64,000 nt of DNA from Tissierella sp. Yu-01 (GCF_029537395.1 NZ_CP120677.1:1550001-1614000), one strand, 5' to 3'. Shown: positions 8,381 to 21,302, numbered from the stretch's first letter. The notes: generated by a model not told the origin, from the letters alone. A program made the numbers and translations.

Positions 8381-9676
8381 TTAACAATTATTTGCTTCTT
8401 GGAGCTGTCTTAATTTATATATCATTGTACTCTTATCTAAATCTACCATATCATATGTTATGAACTCGCCCTTCTTTATGTCCCTCTTTACTATTGTATT
8501 TTCATTGATTAAACCTATTGGTACCAGATTTTCCTCTTTTGCCTTTTCGTAAACTTCTATACTTCCTATAACTGTATATTCACCAATTCCATCAAGTCTT
8601 TGACCTTTTTTCAAATCCATTTTTGCTCTAGTAACTACTTCAGCCACAGGGTTATCATATATAGGTGCAATAGTAGGTTCATTATATAATGCTGCACGTG
8701 CTATTGAGATCGGAGTTTCTAAACTTGTCAAATGATAAGGTCTGTATAATACATAATTTGGCCCATCTCCCATCTTTAAAAACTTCATTTCATGGTGTAC
8801 TTGAGGAAGTGATGACGTAACGATTACAAATACTCCAGGAGCAATACCATGTGCGTAATCTACGATCTTATACTTATTTAATATACCTCCATCTTCTTTA
8901 AGGCTATATATCTTTGGTAGATTTTTTACATCAGTTGTGGGTCCATGTCCCCCTCTTACATCAGGTATAAATCCTGTAGAATTTGCCATTGCTGCCATTT
9001 CCACCATGGTATTCGTACCATCTATAAATGAGGCCAATCTGAGAGGCTTCAACTTTGACTTTATAGCCTGCTCTTTTACAGATTCAGGAGTAGCATCATA
9101 GTCAATTGGATTATTTTTTCCCTTTCCTATAGCTAGTACTTCAAATCCTGTTGCTTCAGCAAAGTCTACAATTTCTTTAACAGATCCAGGTTCATCTCCT
9201 GCTGTGCCAGTATAAACAACTCCCGCACTTTTAGCCAATCTATTTAGTATAGGACCAACTACTATATCGGCTTCTACATTTAGCATAACAATATGCTTCT
9301 TATTTAAAATGGCATCAAAGGCTATGTTAGCCCCAGCATTAGGTACTCCTGTAGCATCTACAACAACGTCAACTAAATTAGGTTTTGTAGCATTTTCAGT
9401 TATATCAGTAACAACATATTTCCCATTCTCCATAGCTACATTTATATCTTCTAGGTTTTTTGCTATCTTTATATCATCTCTAGATATGCCAGCTAGAGTA
9501 TACGCTTCAATAGCATCGTCAATTTTGTGACTTACGACTAAAGAAGGTATCATGCCCTTAACTAACATCATTTGACTAACTAATCCTTTACCCATAAGTC
9601 CTGCACCTACTAGTGAAACCTTTATAGGTGCATTGTTTTCATCTAATTCCTTAAGCTTATTATTTATTCCAAACAT
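8381..9676 (-). CDS. NAD(P)-binding oxidoreductase with SAF domain (homoserine-dehydrogenase-like, COG4091)
   Basis: The 431-residue protein has an N-terminal Rossmann fold (VSLVGAGLMGKG, about residues 19-30), VVDATGVPNAGA, a central catalytic-like region with DGTNTMVEMAA and GGHGPTTDV, and a C-terminal SAF-like segment with VKRDIKKGEFITYDMV. This order matches the predicted homoserine dehydrogenases of COG4091, often misnamed flagellar FlgA because of the SAF domain. It lacks the ACT domain of biosynthetic homoserine dehydrogenase and no threonine or methionine genes are adjacent, so a catabolic or other substrate is possible. The reaction is not established. Confidence 0.75.
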   Translation of the reverse strand: MFGINNKLKELDENNAPIKVSLVGAGLMGKGLVSQMMLVKGMIPSLVVSHKIDDAIEAYTLAGISRDDIKIAKNLEDINVAMENGKYVVTDITENATKPNLVDVVVDATGVPNAGANIAFDAILNKKHIVMLNVEADIVVGPILNRLAKSAGVVYTGTAGDEPGSVKEIVDFAEATGFEVLAIGKGKNNPIDYDATPESVKEQAIKSKLKPLRLASFIDGTNTMVEMAAMANSTGFIPDVRGGHGPTTDVKNLPKIYSLKEDGGILNKYKIVDYAHGIAPGVFVIVTSSLPQVHHEMKFLKMGDGPNYVLYRPYHLTSLETPISIARAALYNEPTIAPIYDNPVAEVVTRAKMDLKKGQRLDGIGEYTVIGSIEVYEKAKEENLVPIGLINENTIVKRDIKKGEFITYDMVDLDKSTMIYKLRQLQEANNC

Positions 9677-9785
9677 TTTATTCTCCTAATTTTGATTTTA
9701 CACTTATATGTCCATTTTGAATTGCAATGCAAAACTTCCATTACTAAAATATAATAACACATATTGATCTAATTTGAAAATAACT

Positions 9786-11009
9786 TTACTTCGCAGCATT
9801 TAATCCTGATACATAACCAGATGACCATGCCCATTGAAGGTTAAATCCGCCACAGTCACCATCAATATCCAACAATTCCCCTATAATATATAGTCCATCA
9901 ACTATTTTAGATTCCATGGTTTTGCTGTCTATTTCACTGGTATTAACTCCTCCTGCAGTTACCTGAGCTTGACCCCAGCCTTTATTTCCTATAACTTTAA
10001 AAGACCAGCTAGTTAACAATTCTGAAATTTTCATAACTTCTTCATATGATAAATCACTTACTATTAAATTCTTATCTATGTTCAATTCCTTTAAAACAGG
10101 TAATATTAATCTCTTATTTATAAGACCTATTAATGCTTCCTCTATTGTTTTCATGGGCATATTCACAAATCTACTGCATAAATAGGTTGTCAGTTCCTCT
10201 TTGGATCTTGAATTGATTATTGAAATTTTCAATTCCACTTCTTTACCATCATTCATAAATTCTATAGCTTTTCTACTAATTTGTAGAATAGGTGGTCCAG
10301 AAATACCATAATCAGTAAATAAAATATCCCCACTATCTATAGCTAGCAATTCATTTTTATGGTACACACTTGCAGTTCCAATAAACTTAACTCCATTTAC
10401 TTGTTTAAATATATTGCCCTCTAGTTTAAGTTGTACTAGTCCAGGAAAAATATCAGTTACTGTATGCCCTAGAGACTTCGCCAGTGAATAACCATTTCCA
10501 TCAGAACCACTAACAGGCATAGCCATTCCACCTGCAGCTAATATAACCTTATCACAAGTAAAGTCTCTTCCGTCCTTAAGTTTAACTACAAATTTTTTCT
10601 TTCTACATATATCTACTACATATGCTTCTGTTATTAATTCGACACCAAGATACTTTAACTCATATCTTAATACATCAAGCATTGATGATGCTTGGAAGGA
10701 TAGAGGAAAAACCTTGCCGTTATCTTCATCAGCTGGAGTTATCCCCAATTGTTCAAAAAACTCTATAGTTTTATCCACATTTAACTCAGATAAAGCATTC
10801 TCTATAAACGAAATATCTTGTCCATGATAATTATTTAAATTGATATTTAAATTAGTATAATTACATCTTCCGTTACCAGTAGCCAGCAGTTTTTTGCCTA
10901 TCCTGTCATTACGTTCCAACAGAGTCACATCTGAACCATTTCTCTTAGCAACAATTGCAGCCATCATACCAGCTGCTCCACCACCAACTACAATAATTTT
11001 ATTAATCAT
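9786..11009 (-). CDS. FAD/NAD(P)-binding oxidoreductase, HI0933/BaiN family
   Basis: A 407-residue flavoprotein. The dinucleotide-binding motif VVGGGAAGMMAAI is at residues 7-19, followed by LLERNDRIGKKLLATGNGRCNYTN, the strongest hallmark of the HI0933 family, and near the C-terminus GGVNTSEID and GGFNLQWAWSSG. Length is normal. The family includes BaiN, linked to bile acid dehydroxylation, but most members, including this one, have no assigned substrate. The gene appears to be a single transcription unit. Confidence 0.88.
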   Translation of the reverse strand: MINKIIVVGGGAAGMMAAIVAKRNGSDVTLLERNDRIGKKLLATGNGRCNYTNLNINLNNYHGQDISFIENALSELNVDKTIEFFEQLGITPADEDNGKVFPLSFQASSMLDVLRYELKYLGVELITEAYVVDICRKKKFVVKLKDGRDFTCDKVILAAGGMAMPVSGSDGNGYSLAKSLGHTVTDIFPGLVQLKLEGNIFKQVNGVKFIGTASVYHKNELLAIDSGDILFTDYGISGPPILQISRKAIEFMNDGKEVELKISIINSRSKEELTTYLCSRFVNMPMKTIEEALIGLINKRLILPVLKELNIDKNLIVSDLSYEEVMKISELLTSWSFKVIGNKGWGQAQVTAGGVNTSEIDSKTMESKIVDGLYIIGELLDIDGDCGGFNLQWAWSSGYVSGLNAAK

Positions 11010-11082
11010 TCTAATACTCCTTTATTTTTACTACTATATATTCTATCCATTTAATTTAATTATGTCTAGAAAAAAGGTAAAA

Positions 11083-11122
11083 TAAAAGACTGTTGACAAA
11101 GTCTAGAACCTTATCAACAGTC
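11083..11122 (-). terminator. Terminator of the uracil permease gene
   Basis: GACTGTTGA (11114-11122) and TCAACAGTC (11088-11096) form a 9-bp stem followed on the minus strand by TTTTATTTTA. Confidence 0.75.
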
Positions 11123-11145
11123 CGGGGCCAAAAGGCTATAATATG

Positions 11146-12417
11146 TTAATTGTCACTTTTATTTTTCGTTATTAGACTTAATACATAATTTAATATTATT
11201 CCTACTAGAGCTGCAAAGCTTAATCCTGAAATACTTACTGTCTCATTAATCGGTATACCTACTGTAAATCCTAAGATACTTTCTAGCTGTGCACTAAATA
11301 ACCCTAGTATTAATATAGTAGACATTACTACAATGTTCTTCCAGCTAAATTTAACTTTCTGATTCTTAATTGTCTTAGCTCCTATTAAGGAAATCATACT
11401 GAATAACATCAAACTTATTCCACCCATTACTGCATTTGGAATTGTTGTTAAGGTTGCTCCTACCTTTGACACGAATGCAAGGATTACTGCAAATACTGCT
11501 GCTAATCTTAGTATTGATGGATCATAATTCTTTGTTATTGCCAATACTCCAGTATTTTCTCCATATGTTGTATTAGCAGGACCACCTATCAATGATGCAA
11601 AAGCTGTTGCTAATCCATCACCAAGTAATGTTCTATTTAGGCCTGGGTCTTCAATAAAGTTTTTACCTACTACTTGTCCATTTGTTGTTATATCTCCTAA
11701 GTGCTCCATGAAAACTGCAAGTACTATAGGTGCTGTTAATGCAATTGCTCCTATATCGAATTTTGGTAATTTAAATGGTGGAAGTGACATCAAAGGTGAA
11801 TTTACTACCGGAGAAATGTCGACTAAGCCCATATTATAGGATACCGCGTATCCAACTAGCACACCGATTAATATTGAAAGCTGTTTAATTAGTCCCTTTC
11901 CTTTAAAGTTAATCAATAATGCTGTTCCAAGAGTTATTGCTGCTACTACTAAATTGTCTTTAGCCATTCCAAAAGCAGTTGGAATTAAATTCATACCTAT
12001 TACAATAATCATAGGTCCTACTACTTGTGGCGCTAATACTTCTTGGATCCTTTCTACGCCAATTTTTTTAATCAGTAATGACATGAGTACATAAATCAAC
12101 CCTGCCACAAACATACCACCTTGTGCGTAAGCTAGGTCACCATTATACAATTCTTTAATTGTTAATATTACTGGAATAAAAGCGAAGGATGAACCAAGAA
12201 ATGCTGGCACTTTCCCTTTTGTACATGTATGGAATATTAATGTTCCTACACCCGCTGAAAGCAAAGCGATTGATGGGTCTAAGCCCGTTAGAATTGGTAC
12301 TAACACAGTTGCACCAAACATTGCGATAAGATGTTGTAAAGCAAGTACTGATTTTTTTACGTTCTGAAGAACTACAGAAGTACCCCTTGCTGAGTTCTTA
12401 ATAACATTATCTGTCAT
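11146..12417 (-). CDS. uraA: Uracil permease (NCS2 family, UraA/PyrP)
   Basis: About 423 residues and very hydrophobic, with the alternating helix pattern of NCS2 nucleobase:proton symporters. Diagnostic blocks are QHLIAMFGATVLVPIL near the N-terminus, the FAFIPVI turn, VFMEHLGDI (acidic residue for uracil binding) and GDGLATAFASLIGGPANTTYGEN. The ATG at 12417 follows GGAAAGGAGAG; a frame extension of eight codons upstream has no support and would overlap the PyrR motif. It would import uracil for salvage. The leader holds a PyrR-type site that abuts the ribosome binding site, behind a near-consensus promoter. Confidence 0.92.
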   Translation of the reverse strand: MTDNVIKNSARGTSVVLQNVKKSVLALQHLIAMFGATVLVPILTGLDPSIALLSAGVGTLIFHTCTKGKVPAFLGSSFAFIPVILTIKELYNGDLAYAQGGMFVAGLIYVLMSLLIKKIGVERIQEVLAPQVVGPMIIVIGMNLIPTAFGMAKDNLVVAAITLGTALLINFKGKGLIKQLSILIGVLVGYAVSYNMGLVDISPVVNSPLMSLPPFKLPKFDIGAIALTAPIVLAVFMEHLGDITTNGQVVGKNFIEDPGLNRTLLGDGLATAFASLIGGPANTTYGENTGVLAITKNYDPSILRLAAVFAVILAFVSKVGATLTTIPNAVMGGISLMLFSMISLIGAKTIKNQKVKFSWKNIVVMSTILILGLFSAQLESILGFTVGIPINETVSISGLSFAALVGIILNYVLSLITKNKSDN

Positions 12418-12421
12418 TTTA

Positions 12422-12447
12422 TCTCTCCTTTCCAGCCTCACAGGACT
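12422..12447 (-). promoter_or_regulatory. PyrR-binding loop overlapping/adjacent to the uracil permease ribosome binding site
   Basis: The minus strand reads CAGTCCTGTGAGGCTG, matching the PyrR anti-antiterminator loop core AGUCCNGNGAGGCU exactly (12434-12447). The ribosome site GGAAAGGAGAG starts immediately after it (12422-12433). No terminator lies between promoter and start codon. UMP-bound PyrR would therefore be expected to block translation, not cause attenuation. Core match is seen; mechanism is inferred from known translational PyrR control in other bacteria. Confidence 0.8.
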
Positions 12448-12476
12448 GATTTAAAGTATTTGTTTTTTTCTTATTG

Positions 12477-12505
12477 ATTATACCATCAATGTCTATTTAG
12501 TTCAA
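12477..12505 (-). promoter_or_regulatory. Promoter of the uracil permease gene
   Basis: TTGAAC (12500-12505) and TATAAT (12477-12482) are separated by 17 bp. Predicted start near 12470 gives a leader of about 50 nt with the PyrR loop inside it. Confidence 0.85.
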
Positions 12506-12541
12506 GGAATTTTTATTTTAATTTGAAAATGGAAAACAGAC

Positions 12542-14371
12542 CTATTGGTCTATCTTCCTAAAATTTTGACTATTATAAAATTCGATATTCAAGAAATCAT
12601 TATATAAATCTTCACCTTCGGGTGATAGAGTTGTTGTATATTCACCACTTTCCTTAAAATAAGCATTGTTGTTTACTTGAATATGCTCTTTATATTCCAT
12701 TAGATATTGAGTAAATTCATTTCCTTCCCAACCAAAGATTTGAAAAAGTTCAATCATGAAAAGATTTGGGCTAATATCATTTCCTATACCAACAAGATTA
12801 TTATTTAGAGTTGTCTTTGCAGCATCATTTCCCCATATTATATATGGTGTTTCATAATAATTCCTAAACCCTTCCTCGCTGGAGAAATCTAAATCAATAC
12901 CTAACATCTCATAACCTACTGCATCCTGACCTAACCAAGGATTATGGTCACCAAAGAATACAACTATTGTTGGCTCTTTCTCACTTTCATAATAATCTAT
13001 AAGTTTTTTTATTGCCTTATCAGTTCTATATATTCCTGATAAGTAATTATTAATTATATTATAAGTCAACTCATCATAGCCATCCTGCCATTTTAAAAAT
13101 TGTTCTTCCGAATACTTTTCATTAGAATACGGTCCATGATTTTGATAGGTAACAGTAAAATTAAAGTATGGTTTATTATTATCTCTACTTTTTTCATATC
13201 CTTCTATTATAAAATCAAAAAATTCAAGATCATCATAGAAAGCCTCTTGTATTTGTACATATTTATTTTCATAGTAGTAAAAACTGTCAAATCCCAAAAA
13301 TGTATTTACATTTCTTCTATTATAAAACCAACCATAGATTGGATGCATAGCCTCTGTTCTATAGCCTTGTTCCTTAAGATACCATACAAAGGAATTGGTA
13401 TTAGTATAATATTCTCGATGATTATTAAATCCCGTTAAAAAGGACCTTTCAGTTTGAATCGTATTTCCTGCAAAAATATTAGTTACTAATTTCCCCTGTA
13501 CTGATTCACTTTGAATCTTGTGAAAGTTTGTATATGGATCTATACCAAATTTAACATTTTCAAATATTGAAAAATCATTATACGCCTCTAGCATAATAGC
13601 AATTACATTGACCTTTTTATGTTCAGGAATATCTTTATAATCATATTTACTTAAGGTATCTATGGCCTTTGATTCATCGTATCCCTCTAATACAGCCACT
13701 TTAGCTGTTGTTATACTATAGATAAAAGGATATACAAACCCTTTAGACCGAAATTGCTGCGGTTCAGAATAAATATTGATCAATGATTTATCTCCAACTT
13801 TGTTATAAACCTCTTCATTAAAATAAGGCTTGCCAAAAGCGATTACCCCAATTAATAGAGTTATCATTAGTAATGAGAATCTAACTTTCTTTGATTCAAC
13901 CCTATAATCAAATAATACTTTTAGTAAAATAGTAGCTATAATCAATCCAATAATTAAAACTATCATATTAGGGCTTAATTTGATTTCATATCTATCTACC
14001 ATTCCCATGGATTCCTTTATTAATTTAATATCAATAAAAGTAAAAGGGTCGTCTCTATAAGTTAATTTAAACTTGTTTATTATAGAAAAGGTTACAAATA
14101 AAGTCCCGGAAGATAGAAAACTTAACCACAATCTATTAGACAATAAATAGATAATCACCATAAATAAAAAAATTGGGATAAAATTCATAAGCAGCAATAA
14201 TCCACTCTTGAAGTAACTTCTAAATAAAGGTGATCCTATAACAAATATAGATGTAGCAAAAACAAATGTTATTGTCATAATTAGAAAACTAGATGCTATC
14301 AATATCAAAAATATAACTAAACTACGTATATATTTATTCTTTATATCCAATAAATTTTTAATATAATTCAT
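12542..14371 (-). CDS. LTA synthase family sulfatase-type membrane protein
   Basis: About 609 residues: five N-terminal membrane helices (to about residue 180), then an extracellular alkaline-phosphatase-like domain. IMLEAYNDF supplies the metal-binding glutamate, AGNTIQTER the catalytic threonine, and FFGDHNPWLG the Asp-His metal ligands. LtaS-type enzymes transfer glycerol phosphate from phosphatidylglycerol to build lipoteichoic acid; relatives add phosphoglycerol or phosphoethanolamine elsewhere. The ATG at 14371 is 6 nt from GGAG; an ATG one codon earlier is nearly as good and an in-frame TTG further up is rejected. TTGTTT-17-TATAAT at 14434-14462 is a likely promoter. Confidence 0.88.
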   Translation of the reverse strand: MNYIKNLLDIKNKYIRSLVIFLILIASSFLIMTITFVFATSIFVIGSPLFRSYFKSGLLLLMNFIPIFLFMVIIYLLSNRLWLSFLSSGTLFVTFSIINKFKLTYRDDPFTFIDIKLIKESMGMVDRYEIKLSPNMIVLIIGLIIATILLKVLFDYRVESKKVRFSLLMITLLIGVIAFGKPYFNEEVYNKVGDKSLINIYSEPQQFRSKGFVYPFIYSITTAKVAVLEGYDESKAIDTLSKYDYKDIPEHKKVNVIAIMLEAYNDFSIFENVKFGIDPYTNFHKIQSESVQGKLVTNIFAGNTIQTERSFLTGFNNHREYYTNTNSFVWYLKEQGYRTEAMHPIYGWFYNRRNVNTFLGFDSFYYYENKYVQIQEAFYDDLEFFDFIIEGYEKSRDNNKPYFNFTVTYQNHGPYSNEKYSEEQFLKWQDGYDELTYNIINNYLSGIYRTDKAIKKLIDYYESEKEPTIVVFFGDHNPWLGQDAVGYEMLGIDLDFSSEEGFRNYYETPYIIWGNDAAKTTLNNNLVGIGNDISPNLFMIELFQIFGWEGNEFTQYLMEYKEHIQVNNNAYFKESGEYTTTLSPEGEDLYNDFLNIEFYNSQNFRKIDQ

Positions 14372-14433
14372 CATTAACTCCTTCAAATCTATACGACTTT
14401 AAGCATTATCCATTCACTATTAATACTTATAGT

Positions 14434-14462
14434 ATTATACAATATTAGACATCTTTAAACAA
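14434..14462 (-). promoter_or_regulatory. Candidate promoter of the LTA-synthase-family gene
   Basis: TTGTTT (14457-14462), 17-bp spacer and TATAAT (14434-14439), about 60 nt upstream of the start codon and just downstream of the rRNA operon terminator. Confidence 0.6.
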
Positions 14463-14475
14463 ATACCTATTATAA

Positions 14476-14514
14476 AATAAAAAAACCTTATTTCATCATT
14501 GAAATAAGGTTTTT
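14476..14514 (-). terminator. Terminator of rRNA operon 1
   Basis: Perfect 15-bp stem (14481-14495 with 14500-14514), TCAT/ATGA loop, and A/T tracts on both sides, so it could act in both directions. It closes the 16S-23S-5S operon. Confidence 0.9.
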
Positions 14515-14540
14515 TCTACTATGGTCGACTTCGTTATCCA

Positions 14541-14668
14541 AATCATACCCTTTCGATGAAATATCACGAAATCAAAGATTTCTATATTTCTATCGCTGGG
14601 CACAAGTAGATTTGGACTGCGCGACATCTGACCTACCTCAACTCACTATCGTTCGTTGAATTAGGTCA
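14541..14668 (-). repeat. Hairpin repeat copy R2, downstream of 5S in operon 1
   Basis: The minus strand carries TGACCTA...TAGGTCA (14629-14668) with inner arms TCAAC/GTTGA, then a degenerate middle and a tail TTTGATTTCGTGAT...AAGGGTATGA shared with copy R1. It sits between 5S and the operon terminator. Confidence 0.7.
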
Positions 14669-14672
14669 TGAT

Positions 14673-14791
14673 AGCCTGGCAACTTCCTACTCTCCCAGGG
14701 CGTTACCACCCAAGTACCATCGGCGTTAGGAGACTTAACTTCTGTGTTCGGTATGGGAACAGGTGTGTCTCTCCTGCTATCGTCACCAGAC
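14673..14791 (-). rRNA. rrf: 5S ribosomal RNA (operon 1)
   Basis: The transcript begins GTCTGGTGACGATAGC and ends GGAAGTTGCCAGGCTA; the conserved GGGTGGTAACGCCC region is intact. About 119 nt. It begins immediately after the 3' arm of the 23S processing stalk. Confidence 0.95.
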
Positions 14792-14823
14792 GAAAACTAC
14801 TTTAGCAATATATCATATTAGTT

Positions 14824-14931
14824 GTTTCGCATCCGCTACTCAAATCTATTTGTTCGTTTTCACTCACATAGATTTGGTGCTACTGCATCTGACCTACATC
14901 AACTCAACTCACGTTTCGTTGTGTTAGGTCA
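14824..14931 (-). repeat. Hairpin repeat copy R3, 23S-5S spacer of operon 1
   Basis: TGACCTA...TAGGTCA (14890-14931) with inner CAAC/GTTG arms, followed on the minus strand by ATGCAGTAGCACCAAATC and the CAAATAGATTTGAG module. It lies inside the loop closed by the 23S processing stalk. Copy R7 is identical. Confidence 0.75.
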
Positions 14932-14937
14932 TTATTA

Positions 14938-17852
<2,915 letters not shown>

Positions 17853-17944
17853 TAAACTAAAAATTTATATATTGTTTCATGTAGTTTTCAATGTTCAGTT
17901 CACAGTTCACGATTCACAGTTCACAATTTCTATCGTCTATCTCA

Positions 17945-17990
17945 CGGGTATTAAACCCAAGTTTCTTCGCTTACGCTCAGAATGACAATC
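17945..17990 (-). repeat. REP-like intergenic element in the 16S-23S spacer of operon 1
   Basis: The minus strand reads TTGTCATTCTGAGCGTAAGC then GAAGAAACTTGGGTTTAATA. This is the same type as the element at 45651-45806 (TTGTCATCCCGAGCGAAAGT). It is flanked by TTCACAGTTCAC-type short repeats and lies where operon 2 has a tRNA-Ile. Confidence 0.65.
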
Positions 17991-18065
17991 TTTAATTGTG
18001 ATTTGTGCATTGTGCATTGTGAATTAATTTTATATATAATTAAAAACAGTGGAGAACTATGAACT

Positions 18066-19599
<1,534 letters not shown>

Positions 19600-19650
19600 A
19601 AAATTTTGCTAGAGTTTGACTAGCTCTTATTATTTATTAATTGATTCTTT

Positions 19651-19759
19651 GTGTTCGCAGTTTCGAAACACAATTTTATTCACTCGCTACGCTCATGTAA
19701 AATTGGTTCTCTTTGCGAATGACCTACATCAATTCACTATCGTTCATTGTGTTAGGTCA
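19651..19759 (-). repeat. Hairpin repeat copy R4, 16S leader of operon 1
   Basis: TGACCTA...TAGGTCA (19720-19759) with inner CAAT/ATTG, followed toward 16S by ACCAATTTTACATGAGCG and GAATAAAATTGTG arms that pair with each other. Nearly identical to copy R9. Confidence 0.75.
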
Positions 19760-19850
19760 ACTTTTAATTCAAAGTCTCACACTGTTTAATTATCTAGGTT
19801 CACTTGCTCACTTTGTGAGCTTGTTGTCCCTTAGAAGAGGCAACTTTTAT

Positions 19851-19879
19851 ATCTTAACATCTTTGTTTTAACTTGTCAA
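19851..19879 (-). promoter_or_regulatory. rRNA operon 1 promoter P1 (nearest 16S)
   Basis: TTGACA (19874-19879), 17 bp, TAAGAT (19851-19856). The 690-bp region between 16S and the tRNA cluster holds three promoters, one hairpin repeat, the 16S stalk arm and the tRNA terminator, but no gene. Confidence 0.75.
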
Positions 19880-19935
19880 CAACTTTTTAAAAGTTTTTTT
19901 AGAGCTATTAACTCTTTGTTAACAAGTGGATACTT

Positions 19936-19964
19936 AGTATATCATGTATCCTTTATCAATGCAA
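19936..19964 (-). promoter_or_regulatory. rRNA operon 1 promoter P2
   Basis: TTGCAT (19959-19964), 17 bp, TATACT (19936-19941), about 85 bp upstream of P1. Confidence 0.65.
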
Positions 19965-20028
19965 CTGGTAATTCAAGGAATTACTTATTAGTTGTTACTA
20001 ATCCTTCAGTCTTAACGACTGGATACCC

Positions 20029-20057
20029 AGTATAACATGTATCATATTAGTTTTCAA
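20029..20057 (-). promoter_or_regulatory. rRNA operon 1 promoter P3
   Basis: TTGAAA (20052-20057), 17 bp, TATACT (20029-20034), about 93 bp upstream of P2. P2 and P3 share GATACATG just before the -10, which suggests that the promoter unit was duplicated. Confidence 0.7.
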
Positions 20058-20227
20058 CAGGAAATTATTACTTAATGCTATTGTTGTATTCCAGCCTTTT
20101 TAGACTGGATTACCATCCTATTATAAAACTTATACTGAAATCAACTGATACTTCTTGGTACATCTTAATAATAATTTAACTCTATTGCTACCTCTATTAG
20201 TATAACTTTAAGATAAAAATTTATACT

Positions 20228-20267
20228 AAAAAACTCTACTACATATCCAACGTAATAGAGTTTTTTT
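20228..20267 (-). terminator. Terminator of the tRNA cluster
   Basis: Imperfect stem ACTCTA(T)TACG...TGTA(G)TAGAGT with T-runs on both sides, just downstream of tRNA-Ser. Confidence 0.7.
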
Positions 20268-20285
20268 ATTACCTGTTTTCAGGTA

Positions 20286-20374
20286 TGGCGGAGAGGGTGG
20301 GATTCGAACCCACGTGGGCTTGCACCCTAACGGTTTTCAAGACCGCCCCGTTATGACCGCTTCGGTACCTCTCC
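20286..20374 (-). tRNA. tRNA-Ser(TGA)
   Basis: 89 nt with encoded CCA, long variable arm and anticodon loop CTTGAAA. Last gene of the nine-tRNA cluster. Confidence 0.95.
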
Positions 20375-20391
20375 ATATTTAAATATAAAAA

Positions 20392-20475
20392 GTCGGCTGC
20401 GTTAACCAAATCGAAGATTTGGACTTCGCGACATCTGACCTACATCAATTTATTAACATTCATTGTATTAGGTCA
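20392..20475 (-). repeat. Hairpin repeat copy R5 (short), between tRNA-Lys and tRNA-Ser
   Basis: TGACCTA...TAGGTCA (20436-20475), inner CAAT/ATTG; the second module is reduced to an imperfect CCAAATCTTCGATTTGG hairpin. Confidence 0.65.
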
Positions 20476-20478
20476 TTA

Positions 20479-20554
20479 TGGTGATCCATCCGCGACTCGA
20501 ACGCGGGACACCCTGATTAAAAGTCAGGTGCTCTGCCGACTGAGCTAATGGATC
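20479..20554 (-). tRNA. tRNA-Lys(TTT)
   Basis: 76 nt including CCA; anticodon loop CTTTTAA; cloverleaf intact. A 21-nt copy of its 5' end is found at 20665-20685. Confidence 0.95.
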
Positions 20555-20664
20555 ATGTTGTTTAGCTTCTTTACAGTAAAAAGTTAACTATTTTCATTAA
20601 GCTCAATAATCCGGTTTAAGCGATGTACTCAAAATCGAAAACCACGATTTTGGTCCCCTGCTTA

Positions 20665-20685
20665 TGCCGACTGAGCTAATGGATC
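20665..20685 (-). pseudogene. tRNA-Lys 5' fragment
   Basis: GATCCATTAGCTCAGTCGGC plus A, identical to the first 21 nt of the neighbouring tRNA-Lys, then unrelated sequence with an AAAATCG...CGATTTT hairpin. There is no 3' half, so it is a remnant. Confidence 0.75.
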
Positions 20686-20689
20686 CTGA

Positions 20690-20766
20690 TGGCTGGGGTG
20701 ACAGGACTCGAACCTGTGGAATGCCAGAGTCAAAGTCTGGTGCCTTACCGACTTGGCTACACCCCA
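20690..20766 (-). tRNA. tRNA-Gln(TTG)
   Basis: 77 nt with encoded CCA; anticodon loop CTTTGAC; acceptor TGGGGTG/CACCCCA. Confidence 0.95.
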
Positions 20767-20786
20767 ATATTTTTTTGTATTTTTGA

Positions 20787-20863
20787 TGGTGCACCTAGGA
20801 GGATTCGAACCCCCGGCACACGGATTAGAAGTCCGTTGCTCTATCCTACTGAGCTATAGGTGC
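20787..20863 (-). tRNA. tRNA-Arg(TCT)
   Basis: 77 nt with CCA; anticodon loop CTTCTAA; acceptor GCACCTA/TAGGTGC. Confidence 0.95.
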
Positions 20864-20871
20864 ATAATTTA

Positions 20872-20945
20872 TGGAGCGGGTGAAGGGGATCGAACCCTCG
20901 CAACCAGCTTGGAAGGCTGGGGCTCTACCACTGAGCTACACCCGC
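20872..20945 (-). tRNA. tRNA-Gly(TCC)
   Basis: 74 nt with CCA; anticodon loop CTTCCAA. Confidence 0.95.
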
Positions 20946-20955
20946 AATGTGAATT

Positions 20956-20980
20956 AAAAAAATGAAGATTTATCTTCATT
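20956..20980 (-). terminator. AT-rich hairpin with U-run between the two tRNA-Gly genes
   Basis: AATGAAGAT-AA-ATCTTCATT followed on the minus strand by TTTTT. It could partly terminate transcription or act as a processing site inside the cluster. Confidence 0.4.
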
Positions 20981-20984
20981 TATA

Positions 20985-21059
20985 TGGAGCGGAAGACGAG
21001 ATTCGAACTCGCGACCCTCGCCTTGGCAAGGCGATGCTCTACCACTGAGCCACTTCCGC
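20985..21059 (-). tRNA. tRNA-Gly(GCC)
   Basis: 75 nt with CCA; anticodon loop TTGCCAA. Confidence 0.95.
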
Positions 21060-21065
21060 ATATAA

Positions 21066-21141
21066 TGGAGCTGGCGAGAGGACTTGAACCCCCAACCTAC
21101 TGATTACAAGTCAGTTGCTCTGCCAATTGAGCTACGCCAGC
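21066..21141 (-). tRNA. tRNA-Thr(TGT)
   Basis: 76 nt with CCA; anticodon loop CTTGTAA. Confidence 0.95.
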
Positions 21142-21220
21142 ATATTATGTATTAAATTTTTCATGGCCTTTAAGCGCTCTTTAATTAATATCTAAACCTT
21201 GCTTAGACATAAATTAAGAT

Positions 21221-21297
21221 TGGCGACCTGGAAGGGACTCGAACCCTCGACCTCCAGCGTGACAGGCTGGCATTCTAACCAACTGAACTACCAGGCC
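21221..21297 (-). tRNA. tRNA-Asp(GTC)
   Basis: 77 nt with CCA; anticodon loop CTGTCAC; G discriminator as expected for Asp. Confidence 0.95.
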
Positions 21298-21302
21298 ATT
21301 TT

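Noticed and set aside
12418-12441. Eight-codon upstream extension of the uracil permease
   Set aside because: It overlaps the PyrR motif and ribosome site of the real start.
20603-20794. A 63-codon minus-strand frame overlapping tRNA-Gln and the tRNA-Lys fragment
   Set aside because: It runs through tRNA sequence, so it is not a gene.
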